Source: Corallococcus coralloides DSM 2259
GTDB taxonomy: Bacteria; Myxococcota; Myxococcia; Myxococcales; Myxococcaceae
Direction of reading: 5' to 3'
Assembly (NCBI RefSeq): GCF_000255295.1
Contig: NC_017030.1
Span: forward strand, 1,178,001-1,242,000
DNA: 64,000 nucleotides
Shown: piece by piece, positions 18,441 through 28,420 of the stretch
Layout of the letters: every line of letters starts with the position of its first letter
How positions within the stretch are numbered: the stretch's first letter is position 1
Translations under genes and position numbers: made by a program
The notes under the pieces: model-generated
The model's input: only the letters and a program-made list of their open reading frames with translations
Databases searched by the model: none
Told to the model about the DNA's origin: nothing

Positions 18441-18674
18441 CCTCGCGACAGCGCGCCTTCAGCGGGTGATGCTCAGCGGCTGAGGCTTGGGCCCTTCGTG
18501 GCCGCGAGAAGGGTCGAACCTCGCGAGGCGCGCCCTCAACGGATGATGCCGTAGGCGCTTCCGGGGCGCGGAAGCATGAGCCTCGTGACAGCGAGTCTTC
18601 AGCGGGTGATGCCTTGGGTCCTTCGGGGCCGCGAAGGTCGAACCTCGCGGCCTGGCGGCTTCAGCGGGCGAGGC
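18441..18674. repeat. Degenerate tandem repeat, about 62-78 bp units, four copies
   Basis: Four units each begin CCTCG and contain a core close to CTTCAGCGGGTGATGC. Units start at about 18441, 18519, 18581 and 18643; cores are at 18457-18472, 18534-18549, 18597-18612 and 18659-18674. Spacing is 78, 62 and 62 bases. The last core spans the stop codon of the minus-strand lipoprotein gene. The array therefore looks like repeated copies of that gene's 3' end running into the intergenic space. No coding frame runs through it convincingly. Confidence 0.75.
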
Positions 18675-18936
18675 CGCAGGCCTTCTTGCCCTCTTCGGTC
18701 TCGATGGTGCGGCAGTCGCAGCCGTCGAGCTTCGCCTCGCAGACGGCCTCGTCCTCGGCGACGGGCTCCACGCGGCCCTCTTCGTCGGCGGCGCGCTGCT
18801 GGCAGGCCTGCTTCTCCACCGAGTTCAGGGCGCACTCGCAGAGCTTCTCGGACAACTCGCGGCATGCGCTCTTGCACGCGGTGAGTCCGGAGAGGGAGGC
18901 GCAGAGGACGGCGGCGGTGAGCAGGAGGCGACGCAT
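18661..18936 (-). CDS. Small cysteine-rich lipoprotein, function unknown
   Basis: A 91-residue protein with a signal peptide MRRLLLTAAVLCASLSGLTAC ending in a lipobox (LTAC). The mature part has eight further cysteines (SAC, LCEC, QAC, AVC, GCDC, KAC), enough for four disulfides, and is otherwise acidic. It is probably a periplasmic or outer-membrane-anchored lipoprotein. I do not recognise a family. The start at 18936 puts the lipobox at the normal distance. Its 3' end is embedded in the tandem repeat array described at 18441. It is divergent from the Wzy/TPR gene. Confidence 0.7.
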   Translation of the reverse strand: MRRLLLTAAVLCASLSGLTACKSACRELSEKLCECALNSVEKQACQQRAADEEGRVEPVAEDEAVCEAKLDGCDCRTIETEEGKKACGLAR

Positions 18937-19113
18937 GGGGTCGGAGGAAGATGCCAGATGGTTCCCCGGATGCAAGCGGTGTCCCGGGCGGCACGTTCAT
19001 TCGCGGGCCCCAAAGGCCGCGCCCGGGGAGGAGGCGTCCAGGCGTCACGCCCGCTGGCCAGGGGGACAGGCCCCAGAGGTCCGCGAGGAGCGTGACATAC
19101 TCCCGCGCCGCGC

Positions 19114-21738
19114 ATGGCTCCTGGCTCCCACCGCGTCTCCCGATACACCGTCTACGCGGAAGTGGCGCTCGCGGCATTGGTGGTGCTGGGCCTGGTGGCG
19201 CTCGGCGGCGCGGCGCACTGGGTGTCCTGGCCGCTGGGCGTGCTGTCCGGAGCCGCGGCGGTGCTGGCCTTCGTGGGGGCCCGGCGCCAGGGAGAGACCC
19301 CGCGCGTGCCGCTCCTCGCCGCGCCGCTGGTGGGCGCTGTCGTGCTGTGCGCGTTGCAGCTCGTGCCACTGCCACCCGGACTGCTCGCCTGGGTGAGCCC
19401 GGAGGCCGCGGCGCTGCGCGAGGACGTGCTCGTTCCGCTGGGGCTCACGGGCTGGCGGCCGGTATCGCTGGAGCCTTCCGCCACCTGGCGTGAGCTGGCG
19501 AAGCACGTGGCCTATCTCCTCACGTTCGTCGCGGCGGTGCAGGTGTGCCGCGCTCGCGTGTCCCGGCAGCGGCTGCTCTCGGTCCTGGCGTTCACGGGCG
19601 CGGCGGTGGCGACGGTGGGCTTGGGACACGCGCTGTTCGGCGTGGAGACGCTGTTCGGGCTGCGGGCGTACGTGCATGCGCGGCCGCCGCTGGTGACGCC
19701 GTTCGGAAATCCCAACCACCTGGCGGGCTTCCTGGGGCTGTGCGCAACGGTGGCGGTGGGGCTCGCGCTGTCGAAGCAGCCGCGTGCGCGCGCATGGCCC
19801 TTCGCGATGGCGGCGCTCGTCTCCGGCGCGGGCGTGCTGCTGTCGCTGTCTCGCGCGGGCATCGTGTTCTTCGTCTTCGGGCAGGTGCTGCTCGCCGCGT
19901 GGCTGATGAAGCAGCGTCGCGAGGCGCGCACTCCCGCCCGGCCCGCGTGGGGACGGGGCGCGGCGGTGCTGCTGGGACTGCTGGCGACGCTGTCCGTGGG
20001 CGCGTACCTGGCGGCGGATCAGCTGTGGGCGGAGGCGCGCACCGTGGACGGCGTGGAGTCCCTGCGCCGCGGCAAGATGGAGCCCTGGCCGATGATGGCC
20101 CGCGCGGCCCGCGCCTTCCCGGTGCTGGGCATGGGGCGCGGCGCGTTCGAGGCCGCCTTCCCGCGCTACCAGACCGAGCCCAACCCCAACACCTTCACGC
20201 ACCCGGAGAACGCGGTGTTGCAGGTGGCGGCGGAGTGGGGCGTGCCGGGGCTGTTGCTGCTCGGGCTGGCCATCTGGGCCTTCGTGAAGCGCGTGCGGCG
20301 CGAGGACCACGGGCCCGTGGAACTGGCGGCGCTGTCCGGCGTGGCGGCGCTGGCGCTGCACAACCTCTTCGACTTCAGCCTGGAGCTGCCCGCGTGCGCG
20401 GTGGCGGTCGCGGTGGTGCTGGGCGCGGTGGCCCGGCCCCGTGAGGCCGAGCGAATGGCCGCGCGCCGCACGAAGCCAGGCACGCTGCCCGTCAGGCCCG
20501 CGCTGGCGATGGCGGCGGGACTCACGGTCGTGATGCTCATCGCGCTCGTGCCGGGGCGGCGGAGGATGGCGGACGCGGAGGCGCTGCTGGCGGAGCGCGT
20601 AGCGGCGAGGGCGCCAAACGCGGAGGTGCGAGCGCTGGGGCTCCAGCTCATCGACGTGCACCCGGCGGACTACCTGCTGTACCGGTTGATGGCGATGGCC
20701 TCCGTGCCGAATGGCGCCGAAGGCGCGAAGGACGCGCTGAGCTTCGTCAATCACACGCTGTACCTGCGGCCCCTGGATGCACCCGCGCACCGCGTGGCCG
20801 CACGGGCCCTGCTGCACCTGGGCCGGCGCGAACAGGCCTTCCTGGAGTACCGGCTCGCGCACGAGGCCGGGGACACACGCGTGCTGATCAGCGAGGCGAT
20901 GCCCCGGGCCCGCACGGTCGAGGAGCTGAAGACCCTGACGTCCGAAGCGCCAGGGCAGGGAGTGGAGCTGGCGGAGGCGCTGCTCGCCGGGCCCTCGCGT
21001 CGTGCACTGGGACTCGAATGGCTCGTCTGGGCGCGCGAACACTTCGAAGGCCGGCCCGAAGCCACCGCGTTGTGGATGCAGGAAGCGCGCGGACGGCTGG
21101 CCCAGGGAGAGCTCCCCGAGGCGGAGGCGGCCTGCGTGGAGGTGGAGCGGCGCGCCCCGGATGCACTGGCCACGCACCTGCTGCGCGCGGAGGTATGGCG
21201 TGCGCAGGGAAAGCGCGCGGAGGCACTCCAGTCCCTGGAGGCGCTCGTGAAGCGCTTCCCACATGACGTGGAGCTGGCCTTCACGCTGGCCACGCGGCAG
21301 CAGGAGGATGGGCTCACGCGCAAGTCGAGGGACACGCTGGCCGCCGTGATGCCGTACCTGACCGACCTGCGGCAGCGCGCACGCCTGCTGTCGCTGGAGG
21401 CGGACAGCTTCGAAAAGGAAGGCCTGCTGGCCCGGGCACTGGAGCAGCGCCGCTCGGTCGTGGGGCTGCTGCCCGGTCCGGAGAGCCACTTCGCGGTGGC
21501 CCGGTTGCAGGAGTTGCTGTCGCGCTACGACGCGGCGGCGCGCTCGGTGCACGAGGGCTTGCGACTCATGCCGCTCAAGGATGCTCGGCGCGCGGAGGGT
21601 GAGGCCTGGGCGGCGCGGCTGGAGGACCGCGAGCGTGCGCTGCAGGACGCACACAAGAAGGCGCTGCTGGAAGATGGGAAGGGTCAGGAACTGGAACCGC
21701 CGGGGGCACCGGCGGTCAGTGACGCTCCCCCTCCCTGA
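19114..21738 (+). CDS. O-antigen ligase/polymerase (Wzy_C) fused to a C-terminal TPR-like region
   Basis: An 874-residue protein. Residues 1 to about 460 contain around 11 membrane segments, with the Wzy_C-type periplasmic loop GRGAFEAAFPRYQTEPNPNTFTHPEN followed by GVPGLLLLGL. From about residue 480 to the end it is soluble, alanine/leucine-rich helical repeat sequence (for example YLRPLDAPAHRVAARALLHLGRREQAFLEYRLA), as in TPR arrays. It probably polymerises or ligates glycan repeat units at the periplasmic face, with the helical repeats recruiting partners. In M. xanthus the BPS polymerase WzyB lies at the matching place (remembered gene order), so this is my best candidate for the main polymerase of the locus. 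Confidence 0.82.
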   Translation: MAPGSHRVSRYTVYAEVALAALVVLGLVALGGAAHWVSWPLGVLSGAAAVLAFVGARRQGETPRVPLLAAPLVGAVVLCALQLVPLPPGLLAWVSPEAAALREDVLVPLGLTGWRPVSLEPSATWRELAKHVAYLLTFVAAVQVCRARVSRQRLLSVLAFTGAAVATVGLGHALFGVETLFGLRAYVHARPPLVTPFGNPNHLAGFLGLCATVAVGLALSKQPRARAWPFAMAALVSGAGVLLSLSRAGIVFFVFGQVLLAAWLMKQRREARTPARPAWGRGAAVLLGLLATLSVGAYLAADQLWAEARTVDGVESLRRGKMEPWPMMARAARAFPVLGMGRGAFEAAFPRYQTEPNPNTFTHPENAVLQVAAEWGVPGLLLLGLAIWAFVKRVRREDHGPVELAALSGVAALALHNLFDFSLELPACAVAVAVVLGAVARPREAERMAARRTKPGTLPVRPALAMAAGLTVVMLIALVPGRRRMADAEALLAERVAARAPNAEVRALGLQLIDVHPADYLLYRLMAMASVPNGAEGAKDALSFVNHTLYLRPLDAPAHRVAARALLHLGRREQAFLEYRLAHEAGDTRVLISEAMPRARTVEELKTLTSEAPGQGVELAEALLAGPSRRALGLEWLVWAREHFEGRPEATALWMQEARGRLAQGELPEAEAACVEVERRAPDALATHLLRAEVWRAQGKRAEALQSLEALVKRFPHDVELAFTLATRQQEDGLTRKSRDTLAAVMPYLTDLRQRARLLSLEADSFEKEGLLARALEQRRSVVGLLPGPESHFAVARLQELLSRYDAAARSVHEGLRLMPLKDARRAEGEAWAARLEDRERALQDAHKKALLEDGKGQELEPPGAPAVSDAPPP

Positions 21739-21743
21739 GGACC

Positions 21744-22277
21744 TCAGGCCGACGCGCCTGAGTCCTCCGAGGACGCTCCGTACGACGGCGCCTTCTCCTC
21801 TTCTTCACGCGAGAGCGGCTGGATGAAGGAGGCGACCAACGGCCACTCCAGGCGCGCGAAGTCCTGGAAGCGCATCTCCAGGGCCTCCTTGTGCGAACCG
21901 GCGCGGAACAGCAGCCGCTCGTTGACGCTCAGGGATTCGTCCATCGCGACGGGCAGGCCGTACAGCTCGCCGAAGGGAGGCTCGGCGCCCGTCTCGCAGT
22001 CAGGGAAGTGATCAGTGAACTCGGACTCGGCCGCGAGCCGCGCGGTGCGGACGCCCAGCGTGTGGCGGACCTGCCGCAGGTCCACGGTCGCCATCGCGGG
22101 CACGACGACAATCCACGGCTGCCGGTCGGCCAGCACGATGACGGACTTGGCCACGCGCCAGGCGGGCACGTTGAGGGCATCCACGAGCTCCATCGCGGTC
22201 ACGGCCCGGACGTGGGCATACCGCTCGAAGGGGACGCGATGGCGCCGCAGATAGCTTTGAATGGCACTCGGAATCAT
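21744..22277 (-). CDS. YbaK/ProX-type aminoacyl-tRNA deacylase domain protein
   Basis: A 177-residue cytoplasmic protein with the YbaK/prolyl-tRNA-synthetase-associated fold: VPFERYAHVRAVTA, AWRVAKSVIVLADRQPWIVVVPA with the conserved Lys, and GAEPPFGELYGLPVAMD. Such proteins hydrolyse mischarged tRNAs in trans. AGGAGG followed by an 11-base spacer favours the ATG at 22277; a GTG at 22289 and an ATG at 22286 sit too close to this Shine-Dalgarno. The C-terminal 20 residues are acidic and serine-rich. Substrate tRNA unknown. Confidence 0.82.
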   Translation of the reverse strand: MIPSAIQSYLRRHRVPFERYAHVRAVTAMELVDALNVPAWRVAKSVIVLADRQPWIVVVPAMATVDLRQVRHTLGVRTARLAAESEFTDHFPDCETGAEPPFGELYGLPVAMDESLSVNERLLFRAGSHKEALEMRFQDFARLEWPLVASFIQPLSREEEEKAPSYGASSEDSGASA

Positions 22278-22409
22278 GGGGGACATCACCTCCTTCGCCT
22301 ACAAGGTGTGTCCGGACGACGCGGGTGGCCATTGCCACCCGAACGAGACGGCCAGGGATGCCTGCCCTCGTCGGGTGCGCCGGAGGGCAGGCGAGCGGGC
22401 CACCTCACG

Positions 22410-23732
22410 TCACTGCTGGAAGTCGTAGACGCTGCCCAGCTTGAGCAGGCGCGTCAGCTCGTCGAGCGCGGTCATCGTCTCGCGCGCGAGCTGCGGATCG
22501 CGCACGTCCTCCGGCTTGAGCACGTCGCGGTAGTGCTTGCGCACCCACGCCGCGAGCCCCTCATGCAGGGCCGGCGAGTAGAAGACGTCCGCGGTGATGG
22601 CGGCGCGCTCCGCGTCCGTGAGCGAGATGCGCTGACGCAGGCACGCCGGGCCGCCGCCGTTGTTCATGGACTGCCGGACGTCCAGGTAGTGCACCGCCTT
22701 CACCGGGTTGTCCCCGGCGACGACGCGCTCCAGGAAGGCGCGGGCGGTGGGCGTCTCGCGGCTCTCGATGGGCGCGATGATGGCCATGCTGCCGTCCGGC
22801 AGCGACAGCACCTGCGAGTTGAACGGGTAGGCGCGCACCGCGTCCTTCACCGGCAGCTCGGCGTCCGTCGCGACCTCGAAGCGGAAGGCCTCGCCCAACT
22901 TCTCACGCAGCGTCTGGAGGAGCTTCGGGTGCTCCACGAAGGCCAGCGCGTGCAGCATGAGGAAGCGCTCGTTGCCCACCGCGAGCACGTCCGTGTGGAA
23001 CGCGCCCGCGTCGATGCCGTCCGGATGCTGCTGTGGCAGCACCACCTGCTCCGGCGCCAGCTGGTGCAGCCGCGCCAGGGCTTGGCTGGATTCCAGCGTC
23101 TGGCGCGCGGGGAAGCGCTGCGGCCCCTTCACGTCCTGCCACGCGCTGCGCCCCCAGGCGAGCACGTGCACGGCCTTGTGCCCTGGCGTGAAGAGGCGCG
23201 TGTGGTTGGCCGCGCCCTCGTCCGCGAAGTGCGAAGCGCCCGGCAGCGGCGCGTGCACCTGGAAGTGCTTCGCGTCCGCGAAGATGGCGCGCAGCACCGC
23301 GTGCGTGGTGTCCGCCTCGATGGCGCGGTGGAACATCTGCGTGAGGTTCGCGGGCGTCAGGTGCACCCGGCCGTCCGCCGTGTCCGCCGACGGCGCCACG
23401 GTGGCCGCGTTCGCCGTCCACATGGCGGAGGCGCTGGAGGTGAGGCGCAAGAGGTGCTCCCCGTCGCGCGCGGCGCGGGTGATGACCTCCTCGTCGGAGC
23501 CCGTGAAGCCCAGGGCCCGCAGGGTGCGCAGGGAGGGGCGCGGCTGGGGCGGCAGCACCGCCTGGCCCACGCCCAGCTCCGACACGAAGCGCATCTTCTC
23601 CAGCCCCTGGAGCGCCGCCTCCCGGGGGTGGCTGGGCTGGCCGCCGTGGTGCTGTGACGCCAGGTTGCCCGGCGAGAGGCCGGCGTAATTGTGGGTCGGG
23701 CCAATGAGGCCGTCGAAGTTGTATTCGCGCAT
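22410..23732 (-). CDS. astB: N-succinylarginine dihydrolase
   Basis: A 440-residue enzyme of the arginine succinyltransferase pathway that splits N2-succinylarginine to N2-succinylornithine, CO2 and ammonia. The N-terminus EYNFDGLIGPTHNYAGLSPGN is diagnostic, as are TSSASAMWTANAATVAPS, ANHTRLF and the catalytic-Cys segment NNGGGPACLRQR. Length matches the family. No other ast genes are nearby, so it is a stand-alone copy here. Its start faces the acyltransferase gene 18 bases away, so the two promoters must overlap. Confidence 0.93.
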   Translation of the reverse strand: MREYNFDGLIGPTHNYAGLSPGNLASQHHGGQPSHPREAALQGLEKMRFVSELGVGQAVLPPQPRPSLRTLRALGFTGSDEEVITRAARDGEHLLRLTSSASAMWTANAATVAPSADTADGRVHLTPANLTQMFHRAIEADTTHAVLRAIFADAKHFQVHAPLPGASHFADEGAANHTRLFTPGHKAVHVLAWGRSAWQDVKGPQRFPARQTLESSQALARLHQLAPEQVVLPQQHPDGIDAGAFHTDVLAVGNERFLMLHALAFVEHPKLLQTLREKLGEAFRFEVATDAELPVKDAVRAYPFNSQVLSLPDGSMAIIAPIESRETPTARAFLERVVAGDNPVKAVHYLDVRQSMNNGGGPACLRQRISLTDAERAAITADVFYSPALHEGLAAWVRKHYRDVLKPEDVRDPQLARETMTALDELTRLLKLGSVYDFQQ

Positions 23733-23750
23733 GGGATATGGAGACGCGTC

Positions 23751-24704
23751 GTGGAGCGTCCCCCTTTAACAAAGCGCCTCAAGCGTTACCTGCGCTACCT
23801 GCTCATCGCCGGGATGTTGCGCCTGCTCCAGTTCCTGCCGCTGGGCACGGCCCGCGCCCTGGGTATGACGCTGGGCGGCTGGGCGTACGCGCTCGCGGGC
23901 GGGGAGCGGAGGAAGGCGCTCAAGTCGCTGGCCCGTGCCTTCCCGGAAAGGACCGGGGCGGAGCGTGACGCGCTCGCCCGTGACGCCTTCCGCCACCTGG
24001 CCGCCGCGGCCCTGGAGGTCGCCTCCGCGCGGGCGCTGGATGCCGGGCTGGAGTCCCTGGTGTCCTGGCCGGACGCGGACCGCCAGGTGCTGGAAACCGC
24101 GCTGGCGAAGGGGAAGGGCGTCGTCTTCGTGTCCGGCCACGTGGGCAACTGGGAGCTGCTCGCCCGGCGCGTGGCGAGGGCGGGCTACCCCAGCCAGAGC
24201 ATCGCGAAGGAGACCAGCGACCCGCGCCTCACCGCGCTGGTGGAGGACTTCCGGGCGAAGGGCGGCGTGCGGAGCATCTGGCGCGGCCAGGAGGGCGCTG
24301 CCCGGGCCATGCTCCGAGCGCTGCGCAACGGCGAAATCCTGGGCATCCTCATCGACCAGGACACCAAGGTGCAGTCCGTCTTCGTGCCCTTCTTCGGGGA
24401 GCTGGCGGCCACCCCGCGCGCGGCGGCGGACCTGGCGCTGCGCACCGGCGCGGCGGTGGTGGTGGGCTTCTGTCAGCGAGACGGCCAGGGCTACCGGCTC
24501 ACCATGGAGGAGGTGCCGCACCCGGACGCGACGGAGCGTGAAGCCGCCGTGCAGGCGCTCACCGCCGCCCTGTCCCAGCGCATCGAGGCGGCCATCCGCC
24601 GCGCCCCCGAACAGTGGGTGTGGATGCATCAGCGCTGGAAGACGCGTCCTCCCGAGGACGCTCCCCCGGCCCTCACCGACGCACCGTCCGCCCCGGCGCG
24701 GTGA
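23751..24704 (+). CDS. LpxL/HtrB-family lipid A acyltransferase
   Basis: About 317 residues, with an N-terminal membrane-associated helix (YLRYLLIAGMLRLLQFLPLG) and the acyltransferase motif SGHVGNWELLARR, whose H-x4-E is catalytic. GILIDQDTKVQSVFVPFFG and EQWVWMHQRWKTRP are further family blocks. It should transfer an acyl chain to lipid A or a similar lipid on the inner leaflet. A GTG at 23751 is preferred because GGAG lies 7 bases upstream; longer in-frame starts would run into the divergent astB gene. It lies just ahead of lptCAB, an LPS-export set. Confidence 0.86.
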   Translation: MERPPLTKRLKRYLRYLLIAGMLRLLQFLPLGTARALGMTLGGWAYALAGGERRKALKSLARAFPERTGAERDALARDAFRHLAAAALEVASARALDAGLESLVSWPDADRQVLETALAKGKGVVFVSGHVGNWELLARRVARAGYPSQSIAKETSDPRLTALVEDFRAKGGVRSIWRGQEGAARAMLRALRNGEILGILIDQDTKVQSVFVPFFGELAATPRAAADLALRTGAAVVVGFCQRDGQGYRLTMEEVPHPDATEREAAVQALTAALSQRIEAAIRRAPEQWVWMHQRWKTRPPEDAPPALTDAPSAPAR

Positions 24705-24717
24705 TAAGGAGGGCCTC

Positions 24718-25266
24718 GTGCCGCGCCTGCTTGCCTTGAGCTTCCTGGGACTCCTCGCCACCGCCTGCGCGCCGCGCCGTCCGGCCCCGGGCGCGAACGA
24801 GCCGCGCCCGGATGTGGTGCTGGAGGGCGCGCACCTGCGCTCCTACGAGGGCGACACGCTCCAGGTCTCCGGCACCGCCTCGCGCGTCAACTACCGGCGC
24901 GCGGGCGGCGAGGTGCAGGCCACCGAGGTCGTCGTGCGCCTGCCCCCCGGGAAGGGCGCGCAGGGCTCGCCTGACGGCTCGGGGGCGGACACCCTCATCA
25001 CCGCGCCGAATATGGATGGCAGCCTCGCGTCCAAGAGGTGGGTGGGGTCGGGCGGTGTCGTCGTGCAGACGGCGGAGGGCCTGGTGGCCAACACCCCCCG
25101 TCTGACCTACGACTCGGACGCGCGGCGGGCCCACGGCGACGAGGGCGTGACGATGAGGGGCCCCGACTACCAGATGCGGGCGGACCGCTTCACGCTGTCC
25201 TCCGCGGACCAGACGTTCACCTTCGAGGGCACGGTCCAAGCCGTGCTGGGTGGAGCGACGGAGTGA
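24718..25266 (+). CDS. lptC: LPS-export lipoprotein/anchor LptC
   Basis: A 182-residue protein starting at a GTG with a strong AAGGAGG 4-5 bases upstream. The signal peptide ends at a lipobox-like ATAC. The mature part has the beta-jellyroll repeats of LptC/OstA-like proteins (VVLEGAHLRSYEGDTLQVSG, GVTMRGPDYQMRADRFTL). E. coli LptC keeps a membrane helix, whereas a lipobox version is common in deltaproteobacterial relatives. It links the LptBFG transporter to LptA in the periplasm. Its stop overlaps the lptA GTG start by 4 bases. Confidence 0.82.
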   Translation: MPRLLALSFLGLLATACAPRRPAPGANEPRPDVVLEGAHLRSYEGDTLQVSGTASRVNYRRAGGEVQATEVVVRLPPGKGAQGSPDGSGADTLITAPNMDGSLASKRWVGSGGVVVQTAEGLVANTPRLTYDSDARRAHGDEGVTMRGPDYQMRADRFTLSSADQTFTFEGTVQAVLGGATE

Positions 25267-25853
25267 TTGAGTTCCTCGTGATGGCGCTGTTCCTGGCCCA
25301 GCCCGCGTCCTCCCAGGCCGCCGTGCCCGCAGCTTCTGGCGCACCGCCCGCCGCCGTGGGGGGCTCTGCCCCCTCCGCTCCGCCGCCCGCGCCGGGCTCG
25401 TCGCTGGCGCCCACGGGCCTGCGCAACCCGGTGGACCTGTCCGCGGACCACGTCACCGGCGACCGCAACCAGGCGGTGCTCACCGGCAACGTGGTGGTGA
25501 AGCACCAGACCATGGACATCCGCTGCGAGAAGATGACCGGCTACTACAACGCCACCCGCCAGGTGACGCGCGTGGTGTGCGCCGGCAACGTGCGCGCGGT
25601 GGACGGCGACCGGCAGGCCCGGGGCGAGCGCGCCGACTACGACGTGCCCTCGGGCGTGCTGGTGGTGACGGGCTCCCCGGAGGCCCGCCAGGGCAACACC
25701 TACCTCACGGGCACCAAGGTGCGCCTCGTCCTGGGCAGCGAGCGCCTGGAGGTGGAGAACGCCCGCATCCTCGTGGACTCCCCGTCCACCACTGCCGCCC
25801 CCGGCACCCGCAAGAAGGCCCCCGCGCCGAAGCCGGCGGGCACGACGCCATGA
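25263..25853 (+). CDS. lptA: Periplasmic LPS-transport protein LptA
   Basis: A 196-residue protein starting at a GTG that overlaps the lptC stop (GTGA). A short signal peptide (about 18 residues) is followed by a proline/alanine linker. The OstA/LptA jellyroll then runs as [40 protein letters not shown] and [23 protein letters not shown]. It bridges the periplasm carrying LPS. The last 20 residues are a basic, proline-rich tail. The stop overlaps the lptB start by 4 bases. Confidence 0.88.
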   Translation: MIEFLVMALFLAQPASSQAAVPAASGAPPAAVGGSAPSAPPPAPGSSLAPTGLRNPVDLSADHVTGDRNQAVLTGNVVVKHQTMDIRCEKMTGYYNATRQVTRVVCAGNVRAVDGDRQARGERADYDVPSGVLVVTGSPEARQGNTYLTGTKVRLVLGSERLEVENARILVDSPSTTAAPGTRKKAPAPKPAGTTP

Positions 25854-26590
25854 GCGGCGCGAAGCTCTTCGCCGAAGGGCTCCAGAAGTCCTTCCGCAAG
25901 CGACAGGTGGTCCGCGACGTGTCCTTCAACGTCGCCCCCGGTGAGGTCGTGGGCCTGCTGGGCCCCAATGGCGCCGGGAAGACGACGAGCTTCAACATGG
26001 TGGTGGGCCTGGTGACGCCGGACGCGGGCCGGGTGCGCGTGGGCGACGAGGACCTCACCCACCTGCCCATGCACCGCCGAGCGCGCCGCGGCGTGGGCTA
26101 CCTGCCGCAGGAGGCCTCCGTCTTCCGCAAGCTCACGGTGCGCGAGAACTTCCTGGCCGTGCTGGAGCTCCAGAAGGGGCTCACCGCCCAGGACCGCAAG
26201 CAGCGCGCGGACAACCTCCTGGAGGAGTTCGGCCTCTCCCACGTCGCCGAGTCCTGGGGCGAGACGCTCTCCGGCGGCGAGCGGCGGCGCGCCGAAATCG
26301 CCCGCAGCCTCATCCCCGCCCCCCGCTTCATCCTCTTCGACGAGCCCTTCGCCGGCGTGGACCCCATCAACGTGGGCGACCTCCAGCGGCAGATCCACCT
26401 CCTGCGCGAGCGGGGCCTGGGCATCCTCATCACCGACCACAACGTCCAGGACACCCTGGGCATCTGTGACCGGGCCTACATCATCGCACAGGGGCAGATT
26501 CTCGAAGAGGGCACCCCCGCGCAGATCGCCGGCTCGGCCCGCGCGAGGGCCGTCTACCTGGGAGACCGGTTCCGTCTCCAAGCTCCGTGA
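25850..26590 (+). CDS. lptB: LPS-export ABC transporter ATPase LptB
   Basis: A 246-residue cytoplasmic ATPase. Walker [11 protein letters not shown]-loop YLPQEASVF, signature LSGGERRR, Walker [13 protein letters not shown] and the switch His in [10 protein letters not shown] are all present. [12 protein letters not shown] is highly typical of LptB. It powers LPS extraction with LptFG, which are encoded elsewhere. It closes the lptC-lptA-lptB operon and is followed by rpoN after 252 bases. Confidence 0.95.
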   Translation: MSGAKLFAEGLQKSFRKRQVVRDVSFNVAPGEVVGLLGPNGAGKTTSFNMVVGLVTPDAGRVRVGDEDLTHLPMHRRARRGVGYLPQEASVFRKLTVRENFLAVLELQKGLTAQDRKQRADNLLEEFGLSHVAESWGETLSGGERRRAEIARSLIPAPRFILFDEPFAGVDPINVGDLQRQIHLLRERGLGILITDHNVQDTLGICDRAYIIAQGQILEEGTPAQIAGSARARAVYLGDRFRLQAP

Positions 26591-26777
26591 AAAGCCGCGC
26601 TCCCCGTATGTCTCCAGATGCTCCCGGTGAAGTTGGCCCCGCTTTTGCGTCGACGTCTGAACATCTGCCGGGCGAGCAGGGGTTGCGACAACCTGTCGGA
26701 TTTCCAGCGGATTTTTGACGCTGCAAATCAGAAACCATGCGCTGGGGCACTGGACGTAGCCGGGGGTCCTTGTTAGG

Positions 26778-26794
26778 TTGGCACGGTCCTTGAT
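26778..26794 (+). promoter_or_regulatory. Sigma-54-like promoter candidate upstream of rpoN
   Basis: TTGGCACGGTCCTTGAT matches the -24 element (TGGCACG) perfectly, with correct spacing to the -12 element. The -12 dinucleotide is GA instead of the near-invariant GC, so activity is uncertain. It lies about 50 bases upstream of the rpoN start and immediately before a palindrome. Confidence 0.4.
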
Positions 26795-26811
26795 TGGAAC
26801 CTCCAATCAAG
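26789..26811. promoter_or_regulatory. Perfect 9-bp inverted repeat (candidate operator) before rpoN
   Basis: CTTGATTGG, five bases AACCT, then CCAATCAAG form a perfect 23-base palindromic element in an otherwise GC-rich leader. It has no T-run, and it overlaps the -12 region and likely start site of the sigma-54-like promoter. An operator or an RNA hairpin in the rpoN leader would both fit. Confidence 0.5.
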
Positions 26812-26842
26812 TGGCACGCTAGCCTTCCGGAGACGCCCCCAC

Positions 26843-28363
<1,521 letters not shown>

Positions 28364-28389
28364 GCCGTCCCGGATGGACCGGCGACTCG

Positions 28390-28415
28390 CCGGCCCTGCA
28401 CGCCAGGGCCGGTTT
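28390..28415 (+). terminator. Terminator-like hairpin after rpoN
   Basis: CCGGCCCTG, loop CACGC, CAGGGCCGG is a perfect 9-bp stem followed by TTT then GGGG. It lies 26 bases after the rpoN stop. The T-run is short, as is common in GC-rich genomes. Confidence 0.65.
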
Positions 28416-28420
28416 GGGGC

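Noticed and set aside
26686..26698. CGACA-ACC-TGTCG inverted repeat upstream of rpoN
   Set aside because: Arms of five bases are too short to stand out. The 9-bp palindrome nearby is the better candidate.
26715..26743. TTGACG as a -35 box for a sigma-70 promoter of rpoN
   Set aside because: No acceptable -10 hexamer at 16-18 bases.
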